DNA of 64,000 bases. Source: Alcaligenes sp. SDU_A2. GTDB taxonomy: Bacteria > Pseudomonadota > Gammaproteobacteria > Burkholderiales > Burkholderiaceae_B. The DNA is taken from NCBI RefSeq assembly GCF_038237375.1, contig NZ_CP151273.1, positions 3,100,001 to 3,164,000 on the forward strand, written 5' to 3'. Under the pieces are notes generated by a model that was not told where the DNA came from, searched no databases, and worked only from the letters and a program-made list of their open reading frames with translations. The number at the start of each line of letters is the position of its first letter. Position 1 is the first letter of the stretch. Positions 8,168 through 17,794 of this stretch are shown here, one piece after another. The translations under genes and the position numbers were made by a program.

Positions 8168-8602
8168 TCACTTCAAATCAAACATGCTGGTCGCTTCCAA
8201 CTCCACCACCAGTTCGTCGTGCTGGTTATAGACATTCCAGAACCAGCGCACAATGCCCAGATCGCTGCGACTGGACGAGACTCGCTTGGAGGCGACCGTC
8301 GCTTCCAGACGAATAGAGTCCCCAGGGCGCACCGGCAACAACCAGCGCAGACGCTCCAAACCTGGAGACGCAAACGATTCGGAATCGTGTAGCGCAGAGT
8401 CCACCGCCATGCGCATAGCCTTGCTGCATGTCAGCCAACCACTGCCGATCAGACCATTCCAATGGCCGTGTTCAGCACGCTCCTCGTCCACATGAAACCA
8501 TTGCGGATCGTATTGACGAGCGAATTCCAGCATTTCTTCCCGCGTAACGGGCACAAGCGGGTGATGAATGACCATGCCCACTTCAAATTCATCGAATTTC
8601 AT
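8168..8602 (-). CDS. MaoC-like (hotdog-fold) dehydratase
   Basis: A 144-residue single-domain hotdog protein. The N-terminus MKFDEFEVGMVI is the normal start of MaoC-like enoyl-CoA hydratases, followed by TREEMLEFARQYDPQWFHVD, which carries the conserved Asp (D in YDPQ) and His (FHVD) expected in the hydratase active site, and later GSGWLT and RWLLPVRPGDS. Such proteins hydrate 2-enoyl-CoA or related thioesters. The ATG at 8602 is chosen because the longer in-frame extension shows no homology-like features. No good Shine-Dalgarno is visible. It converges on the lysE-like gene and is divergent from the hydrolase at 8814. Confidence 0.85.
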   Translation of the reverse strand: MKFDEFEVGMVIHHPLVPVTREEMLEFARQYDPQWFHVDEERAEHGHWNGLIGSGWLTCSKAMRMAVDSALHDSESFASPGLERLRWLLPVRPGDSIRLEATVASKRVSSSRSDLGIVRWFWNVYNQHDELVVELEATSMFDLK

Positions 8603-8813
8603 GTTGTGCTGCAACAAAAAAATAGTCAGGCCGCCAGTGTACCAATACCGTACGTTTTTGCAGCGCAGCAACGCAGCGCCTGACAGCAACGATCTGCGTA
8701 CAGTCTGACCGACGTCTGCAGCGCCCGGCTGCAATCTGTGGCATAAAGACACTTTGCCATAAACGTGCACAGGCAAGGCCGCCGGCGGCGGCACTGCTGC
8801 GACCCCTACTACC

Positions 8814-9638
8814 ATGACGACACTGGACACATCCCTGCAATTTGCATCGCTCACGCAAGGCGGGCAAGCGATACAGCTGGAATATCAATGGATACGCCCC
8901 GAGCTTCGGGACGCGCCGCTGCTGGTCTTTCTGCATGAAGGACTTGGTTCGATCAGCATGTGGAAAGACTGGCCCGCCCAACTGTGCGAACAAGCCGGCT
9001 GCAGCGGCCTGATGTATTCGCGTTATGGCTATGGCCGCAGTACGCCGCGCAGCGAACATGGACCCAAGACTCCCGATTACCTGCACGAACAGGCATTGGA
9101 GGTGCTGCCACAACTACTGGAACAACTGGGCGAAGAGGGTCAGCGTCCTGTCGTGCTGGTAGGCCACAGCGACGGCGGCTCTATCGCCCTGCTGGCTGCC
9201 AGCGGATTTGGCGACCGTCTGCAAGGCATTGTGACGATGGCCCCGCATCTATTTGTCGAGGACATATCCCTGCGCGGCATTCTGGTGGCCCGCGACGCCT
9301 ACGAACAAGGCTTTCTGCGAGAGCGACTGGCACGCTACCACGACGATGTGGAGTCCGCTTTCTGGGGCTGGAACCGGACCTGGACCGAACCGGCCTTTCG
9401 CGACTGGAATATCGAAGCTGAGGTGGCCAAAATCACCTGCCCTATCCTGGCCATACAGGGAGTGGATGACGAATACGGGACGCTAGAGCAGATACGCCGC
9501 ATCCGCGCATTGGTGCCGCACACCGAACTGCTGGAGCTGGAACAATGCGGCCACCTGCCCTACCGGGATCAGCAAGACAAGGTGAACCAGGCCATTGTCG
9601 ACTTCCTGCGCGCGCACCGCCAAAACAATCCCGACTAG
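8814..9638 (+). CDS. Alpha/beta-fold hydrolase
   Basis: A 274-residue protein with the complete alpha/beta hydrolase triad: nucleophile Ser119 in VLVGHSDGGS, acid Asp218/219 in AIQGVDDEYGT, and His247 in EQCGHLPYRDQ. An oxyanion-hole segment is seen at VFLHEGLGS. The HEGLGSISMWKDWP motif is common in small alpha/beta hydrolases of Burkholderiales annotated as 2-hydroxy-muconate-type or generic esterases. Substrate is unknown. Its stop overlaps the end of the convergent sua5 gene by four bases, so the two transcripts share 3' ends. Confidence 0.85.
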   Translation: MTTLDTSLQFASLTQGGQAIQLEYQWIRPELRDAPLLVFLHEGLGSISMWKDWPAQLCEQAGCSGLMYSRYGYGRSTPRSEHGPKTPDYLHEQALEVLPQLLEQLGEEGQRPVVLVGHSDGGSIALLAASGFGDRLQGIVTMAPHLFVEDISLRGILVARDAYEQGFLRERLARYHDDVESAFWGWNRTWTEPAFRDWNIEAEVAKITCPILAIQGVDDEYGTLEQIRRIRALVPHTELLELEQCGHLPYRDQQDKVNQAIVDFLRAHRQNNPD

Positions 9639-10663
9639 CCCTCGAAAGCGGCGGCCGCGCGGCCCAGGCGGTCGTTGACGGCCCGCCAACCGGGGGTATC
9701 AGGACAACGCTGCACCCAGATGTGCTCGTATTGACCTTGATCCAGACGACGCAGCATGGCGTACAGATCCTGCGCATAGGCTTGGGGCTCGGGCGCGCAC
9801 ACATACCAATCGTGCATATCCGCCGCAAAGGGTGCCAGCGATGCAAAAGCCACGATGGCCTGACGTCCGCCTTGCGCCAATGCCGCCTGCATAGCAGGAA
9901 CGCTATCCGGGTCAAACAGCGACAAGGGCGTGCGCGGCGCATAGTGGGCTTTCAGGCTACCGGACACCTGTGGTGCCTGCGCATCGGGCAAGGCCGGCTC
10001 GTAACCGATGACCTGGGCAATCATGGCCGCCGTCACATGACCAGGACGCAACAATACCGCCCCCAACCCCTGCCCTGTGCGAGAAACATCGACAATCGTG
10101 GACTCGATACCCACTTCCGAGGGCCCCGCCTCCAGAATCAGTAGCTCGTCGGCCGACAAGTCCGAAAATTCCTCGCGCACATGGCTGGCCGCCGTGGGCG
10201 ACACCTGACCGAATTTATTGGCCGAAGGCGCTGCCACGCCTGCCTGCCCGCTGGGTTTCAACGCCGCCATACGGCCGAGCAAGGCCTGCGCCACAGGATG
10301 TGAAGGACAGCGCAGCCCGATGGTGGACTGTCCACCGCTGACCGTATCCGGAATCTGCGGATTACGCGGCAAAATCAGCGTCAGCGGCCCCGGCCAGAAC
10401 GCAGCGATCAATTGCTGTGCCACCGGCGGCACCTGAGCCGCCCAATACAACAGATCCGCACCGGGAGCCACATGCACGATCAGAGGATGATCGGACGGAC
10501 GGCCTTTGGCACGGTAAATGCCCCGCACGGCATCGGGATTTTCGGCATCGGCCCCCAGGCCGTAGACCGTCTCGGTCGGGAAAGCCACCAAGCGCCCCTG
10601 CGCCAAGCGTTCGGCCGCCTGCTGAATATCCTGATCGCTAGGCATAGGAACGGTATCAGCCAT
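9635..10663 (-). CDS. sua5: Threonylcarbamoyl-AMP synthase (Sua5 type)
   Basis: A 342-residue two-domain Sua5 protein. It makes threonylcarbamoyl-AMP from Thr, bicarbonate and ATP for t6A37 modification of ANN-decoding tRNAs. The N-terminal YrdC domain (about 10-200) shows PTETVYGLG (29-37), KGRPSDHP (53-60) and the FWPGPLTLIL and GVAAPSANKFG motifs. The C-terminal Sua5 domain (about 215-342) follows the SGSLKAHYAPRTPL linker that marks Sua5 rather than short TsaC. The start at 10663 lies 8 bp inside purK, implying translational coupling. It is the last gene of the purC-purE-purK-sua5 cluster. Confidence 0.94.
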   Translation of the reverse strand: MADTVPMPSDQDIQQAAERLAQGRLVAFPTETVYGLGADAENPDAVRGIYRAKGRPSDHPLIVHVAPGADLLYWAAQVPPVAQQLIAAFWPGPLTLILPRNPQIPDTVSGGQSTIGLRCPSHPVAQALLGRMAALKPSGQAGVAAPSANKFGQVSPTAASHVREEFSDLSADELLILEAGPSEVGIESTIVDVSRTGQGLGAVLLRPGHVTAAMIAQVIGYEPALPDAQAPQVSGSLKAHYAPRTPLSLFDPDSVPAMQAALAQGGRQAIVAFASLAPFAADMHDWYVCAPEPQAYAQDLYAMLRRLDQGQYEHIWVQRCPDTPGWRAVNDRLGRAAAAFEG

Positions 10664-11879
10664 GATCAAAAGCAATATGCAAGGCCGCCGCAGCCAGAGC
10701 GGCGCGTTCGCGCACCTGCGTATCGGAGTCGCCTACCACGTTGACATGCCCCATCTTGCGGCCGTGACGCGCCTGGGCCTTGCCGTACAGGTGCAGGGAC
10801 ACGCCGGGGATGGCCAGCACGCCGGCCCAGTCCGGTTCGCGGCTGACGCCTTGCGCATCGAACCAGATATCGCCAAGAATGTTGAGCATGATGGACGGAC
10901 ACAAAGCCTGGGTACTGCCCAAGGGCAAAGCCGCCATGACACGCGCCTGCTGCTCGAACTGGCTGGTGACACAGGCATTCATGGTGTAGTGGCCGCTGTT
11001 ATGCGGGCGCGGTGCCACTTCGTTGGCCAACAGACGGCCATCCTTCAGGATGAAAAATTCGACGCACAACACGCCGTAATAGCCCAGTGTGACGGCAATC
11101 GCGGCCGCTGCCGAACGAGCCTGTTCGGACAGGGCATCCGCCTGAAAATGGGCGCTGACCGTGGACACAGCCAGGATACCATCGCGATGTTCGTTGCGGG
11201 CGCACGGAAATGTCTGCACCTGACCATCCAGGCCACGCGCCAGCACCACGGAAATTTCCGACGCCAGCGGCTGCAGCGCTTCCAGCACGCAGGGCTGGGT
11301 GCCAAACTGCGCAAAAGCCGCCAAGGCCTGCTCCCGGTCGGCCACACGGGCCTGACCCTTGCCGTCATACCCAAAGCGCGCCGTCTTCAGAATGCCAGGA
11401 AACAATCCTTGATCCGCCGCCAGCAGATCGTCGGCCGTTGTAATGGCGGCATACGGAGCCACCGGTACGCCGGCCTGGACAATAAAGGCTTTTTCGCGGA
11501 TACGATCCTGCACAATGCCCACGGCCTGGCCAGAAGGCGTAACCCGGGTATAAGCCGCCAAAGTACGCAGGGAATCGGCCGGTACGTTCTCGAATTCGGT
11601 GCTGACCGCCCGGCACAAAGTGCCCAGACGCTCCAGGGCAGCCGCATCATCATACGTCGCGCAGATATGCAGATCGGCCACGCTGCCGGCCGGACTGGCT
11701 GCATCAGGGTCCAGAACAGCTACTTTGTAGCCCATATTCTGCGCCGCATGGCAGAACATGCGCCCTAATTGGCCGCCCCCTATCATGCCCAGCCAGGAGC
11801 CGGGGGCCACGACGGCAGCCTCGGACAGAGCGGCATCAACAGAATCGGCGCCAGGGCGCGTGGTCGTCGGGATAGTCAT
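10656..11879 (-). CDS. purK: 5-(carboxyamino)imidazole ribonucleotide synthase PurK
   Basis: A 407-residue ATP-grasp enzyme. It converts AIR, bicarbonate and ATP to N5-CAIR, the substrate of PurE encoded just upstream. The N-terminal nucleotide motif GMIGGGQLGRM (31-41), the STEFENVP motif, KTARFGYDGKGQ in the ATP-grasp domain, and EVAPRPHNSGHYT near the Mg/ATP site are present. The protein is about 20-40 residues longer than many PurK at the N-terminus; the ATG at 11879 has no clear Shine-Dalgarno, so the true start could be slightly downstream. It lies 13 bp after the purE stop. Confidence 0.94.
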   Translation of the reverse strand: MTIPTTTRPGADSVDAALSEAAVVAPGSWLGMIGGGQLGRMFCHAAQNMGYKVAVLDPDAASPAGSVADLHICATYDDAAALERLGTLCRAVSTEFENVPADSLRTLAAYTRVTPSGQAVGIVQDRIREKAFIVQAGVPVAPYAAITTADDLLAADQGLFPGILKTARFGYDGKGQARVADREQALAAFAQFGTQPCVLEALQPLASEISVVLARGLDGQVQTFPCARNEHRDGILAVSTVSAHFQADALSEQARSAAAAIAVTLGYYGVLCVEFFILKDGRLLANEVAPRPHNSGHYTMNACVTSQFEQQARVMAALPLGSTQALCPSIMLNILGDIWFDAQGVSREPDWAGVLAIPGVSLHLYGKAQARHGRKMGHVNVVGDSDTQVRERAALAAAALHIAFDHG

Positions 11880-11892
11880 AACAAAGTCATCG

Positions 11893-12417
11893 TCACGCAG
11901 AAACAGGGGGAACAACCATAGCGCGGGCCGCCTCGGTCTGGCGGGCGCGGAACGCAATCAATTTTTCGGTCAGTTGCACGTCATTGACCGCCAGATTGGC
12001 AATGACATGCAAGGCGGCATTGGCCGCGCCGGCTTCGCCGATGGCAAACGTGGCAACGGGCACGCCTTTGGGCATCTGCACAATGGACAACAGGGAATCT
12101 TCGCCGCGCAGGTAGCGCGAGGGCACAGGCACGCCGAACACAGGCAAGTGGGTCAGCGCAGCCAGCATGCCGGGCAAGTGAGCGGCACCGCCCGCGCCGG
12201 CAATAATGGCTTTCAGGCCACGCGCGGGAGCCTGCGCACCGTACTCCACCATGTCGATCGGCATGCGATGCGCGGATACCACGCGGCATTCGTGCGCCAC
12301 CCCGAACTCGTCCAGCACGGCTACTGCCTGTTTCATGACGTCCCAATCGCTGGACGACCCCATGACGATACCCACCACAGGGGATACGCCGTGCGAAGAA
12401 GCTAGGTTTGCAGTCAT
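11893..12417 (-). CDS. purE: N5-CAIR mutase PurE
   Basis: A 174-residue class I PurE, which interconverts N5-CAIR and CAIR in de novo purine synthesis. The active-site loop GSSSDWDVM (20-28) and the SAHRMP motif (48-53, catalytic His50) are intact, followed by [11 protein letters not shown] and [19 protein letters not shown]. The start at 12417 gives a normal-length N-terminus. It is followed by purK and preceded by a hairpin with a T-rich tail that may partly separate it from purC. Confidence 0.95.
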   Translation of the reverse strand: MTANLASSHGVSPVVGIVMGSSSDWDVMKQAVAVLDEFGVAHECRVVSAHRMPIDMVEYGAQAPARGLKAIIAGAGGAAHLPGMLAALTHLPVFGVPVPSRYLRGEDSLLSIVQMPKGVPVATFAIGEAGAANAALHVIANLAVNDVQLTEKLIAFRARQTEAARAMVVPPVSA

Positions 12418-12435
12418 CAGAAATGCACCATCAAA

Positions 12436-12470
12436 AAAGGAAGAAGGCGCCACCCGGACAGCGGCGCCTT
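12436..12470 (-). terminator. Hairpin with T-rich tail between purC and purE
   Basis: Read on the minus strand, AAGGCGCC, an 11-nt loop and GGCGCCTT are followed by CTTCCTTTTTTG. It is placed downstream of purC and just before purE, so it is a terminator or attenuator inside the pur cluster. Confidence 0.65.
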
Positions 12471-12522
12471 TCAAAGAGTGGATGGGATACACCCACCTTG
12501 TGCGAAGGCCTGGTGCACCGGC

Positions 12523-13404
12523 TCAAGCCGTCAGGCGCTCCAGAGCTTCGCGGTACTTGTCGGCGGTACGCTGGGCGACCTCCACGGGCAGGCGCGGCGC
12601 AGGCGGAGTTTTGTCCCAAACCTGGGTTTCCAGCCAATCGCGCACAAACTGCTTGTCGTAGGACGGTGGGCTGATGCCTTCGGCGTAACTGTCGGCAGGC
12701 CAGAAGCGCGAGGAATCGGGCGTCAGCACTTCATCCATCAGGTGCAACTGACCATGCTCGTCCAGACCAAACTCGAATTTGGTATCGGCAATGATGATGC
12801 CACGGCTGGCGGCATAATCGGCGGCCTCGGTATACAGGCGCAGGGTCACGTCACGGATCTGCTCGGCCAGCTCCTGACCGACTTCCTTGACCACGTGCGC
12901 AAAATCCACGTTCTCGTCGTGCAGACCCATTTCGGCTTTGGCGGCCGGGGTGAACAGGACATGGGGCAGCTTGGCGGCTTGCTTCAGACCAGCCGGCAAA
13001 GTAATACCACACACCGCGCCGGTCGCCTGGTAATCTTTCCAGCCCGAACCGATCAGGTAGCCACGGGCCACCGCTTCCACCATGATGGGCTTCAAACGCT
13101 TGACCACCATGGAGCGGCCTTCAACCTGCGCGCGCTCCTCGGGTGCCACCACATCAACCGGATTCACGCCGGTCGTGTGATTGGGGATGATATGTGCCAG
13201 CTTGTTCAGCCAGAATTCGGTCATCTGGGTCAATACAGCGCCCTTGCCGGGAATGGGATCATCCAGAATCACGTCAAACGCCGAAATGCGGTCGCTCGCC
13301 ACGATCAACAACTTATCATCACCCACGGCATACATATCCCGGACCTTGCCGCGCGCCAGCAGCGGCAAAGACGTCAGACTGGATTGATGTAAGGGCTCTT
13401 GCAC
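12523..13404 (-). CDS. purC: SAICAR synthase PurC
   Basis: A 293-residue enzyme joining CAIR and aspartate with ATP to give SAICAR. Motifs are [20 protein letters not shown] at the N-terminal ATP site, [40 protein letters not shown], and [10 protein letters not shown]...[15 protein letters not shown]. The GTG at 13404 is preferred because AAGGA lies seven bases upstream and the product [19 protein letters not shown] matches the Bordetellaceae-type N-terminus; an in-frame ATG at 13443 would overlap the hairpin after fbaA. Confidence 0.95.
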   Translation of the reverse strand: MQEPLHQSSLTSLPLLARGKVRDMYAVGDDKLLIVASDRISAFDVILDDPIPGKGAVLTQMTEFWLNKLAHIIPNHTTGVNPVDVVAPEERAQVEGRSMVVKRLKPIMVEAVARGYLIGSGWKDYQATGAVCGITLPAGLKQAAKLPHVLFTPAAKAEMGLHDENVDFAHVVKEVGQELAEQIRDVTLRLYTEAADYAASRGIIIADTKFEFGLDEHGQLHLMDEVLTPDSSRFWPADSYAEGISPPSYDKQFVRDWLETQVWDKTPPAPRLPVEVAQRTADKYREALERLTA

Positions 13405-13429
13405 GATGTCATCCTTGAAACGAAAACAT

Positions 13430-13483
13430 CCCGCTGGCGGCAATGGCTGGCGGGACGACAGTTCCGACGCTGCACGCGTCGGG
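13430..13483 (-). terminator. Hairpins after the aldolase gene
   Basis: Two stems lie between fbaA and purC. One at 13430-13456 (TCCCGCCAGC ... GCGGGA on minus) is followed by TGTTTTCGTTT and resembles a terminator. The other is the perfect 7-bp stem CCGACGC-TGCAC-GCGTCGG at 13465-13483. Confidence 0.55.
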
Positions 13484-13541
13484 AGAAAAGACGGGCCGGG
13501 AGCAGACGGCAGACATGCGCGTATCCGGTCCCGGCTGACGA

Positions 13542-14606
13542 TTACTGAACGATCTGGGCCAACTGACCGGCGGCATACTGACGAGCGATCTCGTCCAGCG
13601 GCGTAGCCTTGATCTTGGACGCGTTACCAGCGGTGCCGAACTGCTGGTAGCGGGCAATACACACTTTCTTGGCCGCTTCGCGGGCAGGTTTGAGGTATTC
13701 GCGCGGATCGAACTTCTCGGGGTTCTCGAACATGAAACGACGGATCGCCGCCGTCATGGCCAGACGGATATCGGTATCGATGTTGATCTTGCGCACGCCG
13801 TACTTGATGGCTTCCTGGATTTCCTCGACTGGCACGCCGTAGGTTTCCTTCATGTTGCCGCCAAACTGACGGATCTCGGCCAACAATTCCTGCGGCACGC
13901 TGGAGCTGCCATGCATGACCAGGTGAGTGTTGGGCAGGCGACGGTGGATTTCCTTGACGCGCTCGATGGACAGGATATCGCCCGTGGGCTTGCGGGTAAA
14001 CTTATATGCGCCGTGGCTGGTGCCGATGGCAATGGCCAAGGCATCCAGCTGCGTACGCGTGACAAATTCGGCCGCCTGCTCGGGGTCGGTCAGCAACTGA
14101 TCCAGGGTCAAGGTGCCATCAGCGCCATGACCGTCTTCCTTGTCACCCTGCATGGTTTCCAGCGAACCCAGACAGCCCAGTTCGCCTTCCACGGTCACGC
14201 CCAGCTTGTGGGCCATGTCCACGACTTTGCGGGTGACCTCGACGTTGTATTCAAAGTCGGCAATGGTCTTGCCGTCAGGCAGCAAGGAGCCGTCCATCAT
14301 GACACTGGAAAAGCCCAGGTCGATGGCACCCTTGCAGATTTCGGGCGACTGGCCGTGATCCTGGTGCATAACCACAGGGATATGCGGGTAGGATTCGACG
14401 GCGGCTTCGATCAGGTGGCGCAGAAAGGCTTCGCCGGCATACTTGCGGGCACCGGCCGAGGCCTGCATGATGACGGGGCTGTCCGTCTCCGCAGCGGCTT
14501 CCATGATGGCCTGGACCTGCTCCAGGTTGTTGACGTTGAACGCTGGAATGCCATAACCGTGCTCGGCTGCATGATCCAGCAGCTGGCGCATGGAAACTAG
14601 GGCCAT
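13542..14606 (-). CDS. fbaA: Class II fructose-1,6-bisphosphate aldolase
   Basis: A 354-residue zinc aldolase of the Calvin-cycle/FbaA subtype that cleaves fructose-1,6-bisphosphate to dihydroxyacetone phosphate and glyceraldehyde-3-phosphate. MHQDHGQ (80-86) carries catalytic Asp83 and zinc ligand His84. [21 protein letters not shown] (His ligand), VMHGSSSVP and [17 protein letters not shown] mark the other zinc and phosphate sites. The start has TCAGGAGTCT upstream. It works with pgk, gap and tkt encoded 5-9 kb away on the same strand. Confidence 0.96.
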   Translation of the reverse strand: MALVSMRQLLDHAAEHGYGIPAFNVNNLEQVQAIMEAAAETDSPVIMQASAGARKYAGEAFLRHLIEAAVESYPHIPVVMHQDHGQSPEICKGAIDLGFSSVMMDGSLLPDGKTIADFEYNVEVTRKVVDMAHKLGVTVEGELGCLGSLETMQGDKEDGHGADGTLTLDQLLTDPEQAAEFVTRTQLDALAIAIGTSHGAYKFTRKPTGDILSIERVKEIHRRLPNTHLVMHGSSSVPQELLAEIRQFGGNMKETYGVPVEEIQEAIKYGVRKINIDTDIRLAMTAAIRRFMFENPEKFDPREYLKPAREAAKKVCIARYQQFGTAGNASKIKATPLDEIARQYAAGQLAQIVQ

Positions 14607-14688
14607 GAATAGACTCCTGAAGACGAAAAATAATAGAAAACAAGGCTTCGCATCCTAGGATGCGCCGCCGCTTGTATACCTGCCATGT

Positions 14689-15318
14689 TCAACGGCTTTC
14701 CCGGCGCGCCGCCTTGGGGCGGAAAGCCTGAACCACCTCGTCGCGGGTTTGCGCGTAAGGTCCGCCGATAAGGTCGATGCAATACGGCACGGCAGCAAAA
14801 ATGCCGGGAACCAGCACCCGCCCGGACTCGGGATCACGCAATCCTTCCAGGGTTTCCTGGATGGCTTTGGGTTGCCCCGGCAGATTGATGATCAGGGCGG
14901 CGTGGTCCTGGATTTCACGGATGACCGCGACTTGCCGCGACAAAATCGCTGTTGGTACGAATTTTAAACTGATTTGACGCATCTGTTCACCGAAACCGGG
15001 CATTTCGCGCGTACCGGCATCCAATGTGGCTTCCGGTGTAACGTCGCGCCGCGCCGGACCCGTGCCCCCGGTGGTCAGGATCAAGTCGCAACCGGCCTGA
15101 ACCAGATCGATCAGGGTGCCGGTAATCAGCGGACGCTCATCGGGTATCAGGCGCTCTTCGTACAGAGGTCCAACCGTCAGGGCCGAATCCAGCCAGCGCC
15201 GCAACGCAGGGATGCCTTCGTCTTGATACTGCCCGCGCGAGGCACGGTCCGACACCGACACCAGGCCGATGATAAGCTGGTCGGGATGCTGACGTTGGGA
15301 CTGTAGCGGTAAAGACAT
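14689..15318 (-). CDS. mog: Molybdopterin adenylyltransferase (MogA/MoaB family)
   Basis: A 209-residue protein of the MoCF-binding fold, acting in molybdenum cofactor synthesis by adenylating molybdopterin. GLVSVSDRASRGQYQDEG is the typical MogA start and LTTGGTGPARRDVTPEAT (81-98) is the substrate-binding motif; INLPGQPKAIQETLEGL follows. The ATG at 15318 has AAGGA five bases upstream. MogA and MoaB cannot be separated with full certainty from sequence, but length and the DEGIPAL motif favour MogA. Confidence 0.88.
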   Translation of the reverse strand: MSLPLQSQRQHPDQLIIGLVSVSDRASRGQYQDEGIPALRRWLDSALTVGPLYEERLIPDERPLITGTLIDLVQAGCDLILTTGGTGPARRDVTPEATLDAGTREMPGFGEQMRQISLKFVPTAILSRQVAVIREIQDHAALIINLPGQPKAIQETLEGLRDPESGRVLVPGIFAAVPYCIDLIGGPYAQTRDEVVQAFRPKAARRESR

Positions 15319-15397
15319 GTTTTTCCTTGCAACAAAATAGACAGCGGGCCAGTAGGCCAGCCCGCCTGCGACAAGATTGTAGCCGGGGAACGACAGA

Positions 15398-16156
15398 TCA
15401 GATGCAACGCCCGCCATCGACCTCGATGCAAGTCCCGGTAATAAAGTCCGCCTCGTCCGAGGCCAGATACAAGGCGGCTGACGCCACATCGTGCGGCGTG
15501 GAAAAACGCCCCAGCGGGATGCCGGCCAGAAAACGGGCACGATTCTCCGGCGTGTCGGGCATGCCCATAAACTCTTCCAGCAAGGCCGTATCACCGATGA
15601 CCGGATTGACGCAATTGACCCGGATATTATCGGGGCCCAGTTCTGCGGCCATGCCCTTGCTGATCGTCACCACGGCCCCTTTGGTTCCGTTGTACCAAAC
15701 CAGGCCCGGCCTGGGGCGCAAGGCCGCCGTCGATGCAATATTGACAAAGGCACCCCCACCCTGGGCCCGAAAATAGGGCACAAAATGCCGCGCCGTCCAG
15801 TATATGCTTTTGACATTGACGGCAAACACATGATCGAACTCGCTTTCGCTGACATCGAGCATCGGTTTGTTGCGATGCGTGGTGCCTGCATTATTGACCA
15901 CGATGTGCAGTCCGCCACACTCGCGCAGCGCCACATCCAGCAGGGCCTGGACTTCATCGCCATGCGAGACGTCGCACGCGGCGAACTGCGCCACTCCGCC
16001 CTTGGCCTGTATATGGGCTGCCGCCGCCCGGCCTTTTTCCACATTCAGGTCGGCAATCAACACACTCGCGCCTTCGCGAGCAAAAGTCTGCGCAATGCCA
16101 AACCCAAACCCTGAAGCCCCGCCGGTCACAATTGCGACCTTATCTTTCAAACGCAT
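15398..16156 (-). CDS. SDR-family NAD(P)-dependent oxidoreductase
   Basis: A 252-residue classical short-chain dehydrogenase. The cofactor motif TGGASGFGFGIA (11-22), VVNNAGTT (86-93) and the catalytic Ser142, Tyr155 and Lys159 (WYNGTKG) are all present. The C-terminal ASDEADFITGTCIEVDGGRCI is characteristic. Asp36 after the second strand (LIADLN) suggests NAD preference. It starts with GGAGACAATT-ATG. It follows an aldehyde dehydrogenase gene on the same strand, so the pair may oxidise an alcohol to an acid, although a 120-bp gap containing a hairpin separates them. Confidence 0.85.
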   Translation of the reverse strand: MRLKDKVAIVTGGASGFGFGIAQTFAREGASVLIADLNVEKGRAAAAHIQAKGGVAQFAACDVSHGDEVQALLDVALRECGGLHIVVNNAGTTHRNKPMLDVSESEFDHVFAVNVKSIYWTARHFVPYFRAQGGGAFVNIASTAALRPRPGLVWYNGTKGAVVTISKGMAAELGPDNIRVNCVNPVIGDTALLEEFMGMPDTPENRARFLAGIPLGRFSTPHDVASAALYLASDEADFITGTCIEVDGGRCI

Positions 16157-16182
16157 AATTGTCTCCTTGTGCTATCCATCGA

Positions 16183-16206
16183 ATGGGCGGCTTGCCGGCC
16201 GCCCAT
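16183..16206 (-). other. Perfect hairpin between the aldehyde dehydrogenase and SDR genes
   Basis: ATGGGCGGC-TTGCCG-GCCGCCCAT, a 9-bp perfect stem without a T-run. It may be a weak terminator or an mRNA-stabilising element between the two minus-strand genes. Confidence 0.45.
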
Positions 16207-16276
16207 ATTGTGTCCCCCACAAACAGCAATACGCCTTGGCGCAGTGCTGCCGGGACGGGCACCGACCGCAGCGCTC

Positions 16277-17719
16277 TCAGGCACCGTCGTGTCGCACCGC
16301 CACTGTTTTTAGACTGGTCAAGGCGTACAGGGCTTCAAATCCCTTTTCGCGCCCGATGCCAGACTGGCCCGAGCCCCCGAAAGGCAGTTCCACACCGCCG
16401 CCTGCACCATAGTTATTGATGAACACCTGGCCGGCCCGCAAGCGCCGCGCCAACCGTATCTGACGCGCGCCATCGCGCGTCCATACGCCAGCCACCAGGC
16501 TATACGGTGTGCCATTAGCCAAGGCCACCGCTTCGTCCTCGGTGCCGAAGGGTTGCGCCACCAGCACGGGACCAAAAATTTCCTCCTGGGCCAGACGATG
16601 CTGGGGCGGCACATGATCCAGCAACACCGGCACTTGGTAGAAACCGCCCTCAGGCGCTTGGGAATCGAGCTTGCCCTGGGCTACGACCACGATGCCATCG
16701 TCTTCCAGCCCATTCAGATAAGAACGTACCCGGTCGCGCTGCGCGGCACTGATCAATGGCCCGCAATCCAGGTTATCGGCCGCTGCGCCGGTCAACAGCC
16801 CCTTGAAGGCCTCTGCCAACCGTTCCACAAAATCGCTGTAAATAGCACGCTGGATCAGCACCCGACTACCGGCCGAGCAGGTCTGTCCCGCGTTCTGCAC
16901 AATGGCATTGACCACTACCGGCAACGCCGCGTCCAGGTCCGCATCGGAGAACACCAGTTGCGGCGACTTGCCACCCAGCTCCAGGGTGACAGGCACAAAA
17001 TTCTGTGCGGCCGCCTGGGCCACCAGCCGCCCGGTCGCAGGCGATCCGGTGAAAGAAATATGGTTGATGCCCGTATGGCAGGCCAACGCCTGCCCAGCCT
17101 GCCTGCCCCAACCCGTACACACATTCAGCACGCCGGCCGGCAGCCCCGCTTCATGCAGCAATTCGGCCACACGCAACAAAGACAGGCTGGCCTCTTCGGC
17201 GGGTTTGACCACGCAGGTATTGCCGGCAGCCAAAGACGCCGCCACGCTGCGCCCGAAAATCTGCAAAGGATAATTCCAGGGAATGATGTGCGCCGTCACC
17301 CCCAGCGGTTCGCGCAGGGTGAATGCCGTCAGATCCGGCCCCAAAGGAATGGTCTGGCCGTGCAGCTTGTCCACCGCGCCGGCATAAAACTCGAAATAAC
17401 GCGCAATGGCGGCAGCATCAGCCTGGGCCTGACGCAAAGGCTTGCCGGTGTCGCGGGACTCCAAGCGGGCCAGTTCCTCGCCCGCATCGGCCAGCGTGCG
17501 CGCGCAACGCAGCAACAAATGACTGCGCTGTGCCGCTCCCAAGGTGCGCCAGTGCGCTTGGCTGGCACGCTGTGCCGCTTTGACCGCCCAATCCACATCG
17601 ATCTGCGACGATTCGGCCAGACGGGCAAACACCTCGCCGGTGGACGGGTCCGTCACCGGCAACAATTCGCCGCTTTCTGCCCCCAGGAACTGTCCATCAA
17701 TCCAATTGCGACACTCCAT
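16277..17719 (-). CDS. Aldehyde dehydrogenase family protein
   Basis: A 480-residue NAD(P)-dependent aldehyde dehydrogenase. Motifs are IIPWNYPL (Asn149), SFTGSPATGR (222-231), LELGGKSP with general base Glu247, and nucleophile Cys281 in NAGQTCSAGSR, then EEIFGPV and the C-terminal PFGGSGQSGIGREKG typical of betaine-aldehyde and semialdehyde dehydrogenases. The ATG at 17719 is preceded by GGAGG at five bases. It is divergent from the epimerase-like gene at 17795 with only 75 bp between starts. Aldehyde substrate unknown. Confidence 0.9.
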   Translation of the reverse strand: MECRNWIDGQFLGAESGELLPVTDPSTGEVFARLAESSQIDVDWAVKAAQRASQAHWRTLGAAQRSHLLLRCARTLADAGEELARLESRDTGKPLRQAQADAAAIARYFEFYAGAVDKLHGQTIPLGPDLTAFTLREPLGVTAHIIPWNYPLQIFGRSVAASLAAGNTCVVKPAEEASLSLLRVAELLHEAGLPAGVLNVCTGWGRQAGQALACHTGINHISFTGSPATGRLVAQAAAQNFVPVTLELGGKSPQLVFSDADLDAALPVVVNAIVQNAGQTCSAGSRVLIQRAIYSDFVERLAEAFKGLLTGAAADNLDCGPLISAAQRDRVRSYLNGLEDDGIVVVAQGKLDSQAPEGGFYQVPVLLDHVPPQHRLAQEEIFGPVLVAQPFGTEDEAVALANGTPYSLVAGVWTRDGARQIRLARRLRAGQVFINNYGAGGGVELPFGGSGQSGIGREKGFEALYALTSLKTVAVRHDGA

Positions 17720-17794
17720 GACTGCCTCCGATGCTATCGTTATATCCGCCGACACGAACTTTATCTGATCCATTCTACTCAAGGACATGCTGCC

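Noticed and set aside
13465-13483. CCGACGC/GCGTCGG hairpin after fbaA as a fragment of the repeat family
   Set aside because: Resembles the small hairpin of repeat copy 1, but the neighbouring TTCCCTTGG strand and other stems are missing; likely coincidence.
16553-17768. Upstream extension of the epimerase-like gene across the aldehyde dehydrogenase
   Set aside because: In-frame but antisense to a conserved gene; the GTG at 17795 with AAGGA fits the protein start.
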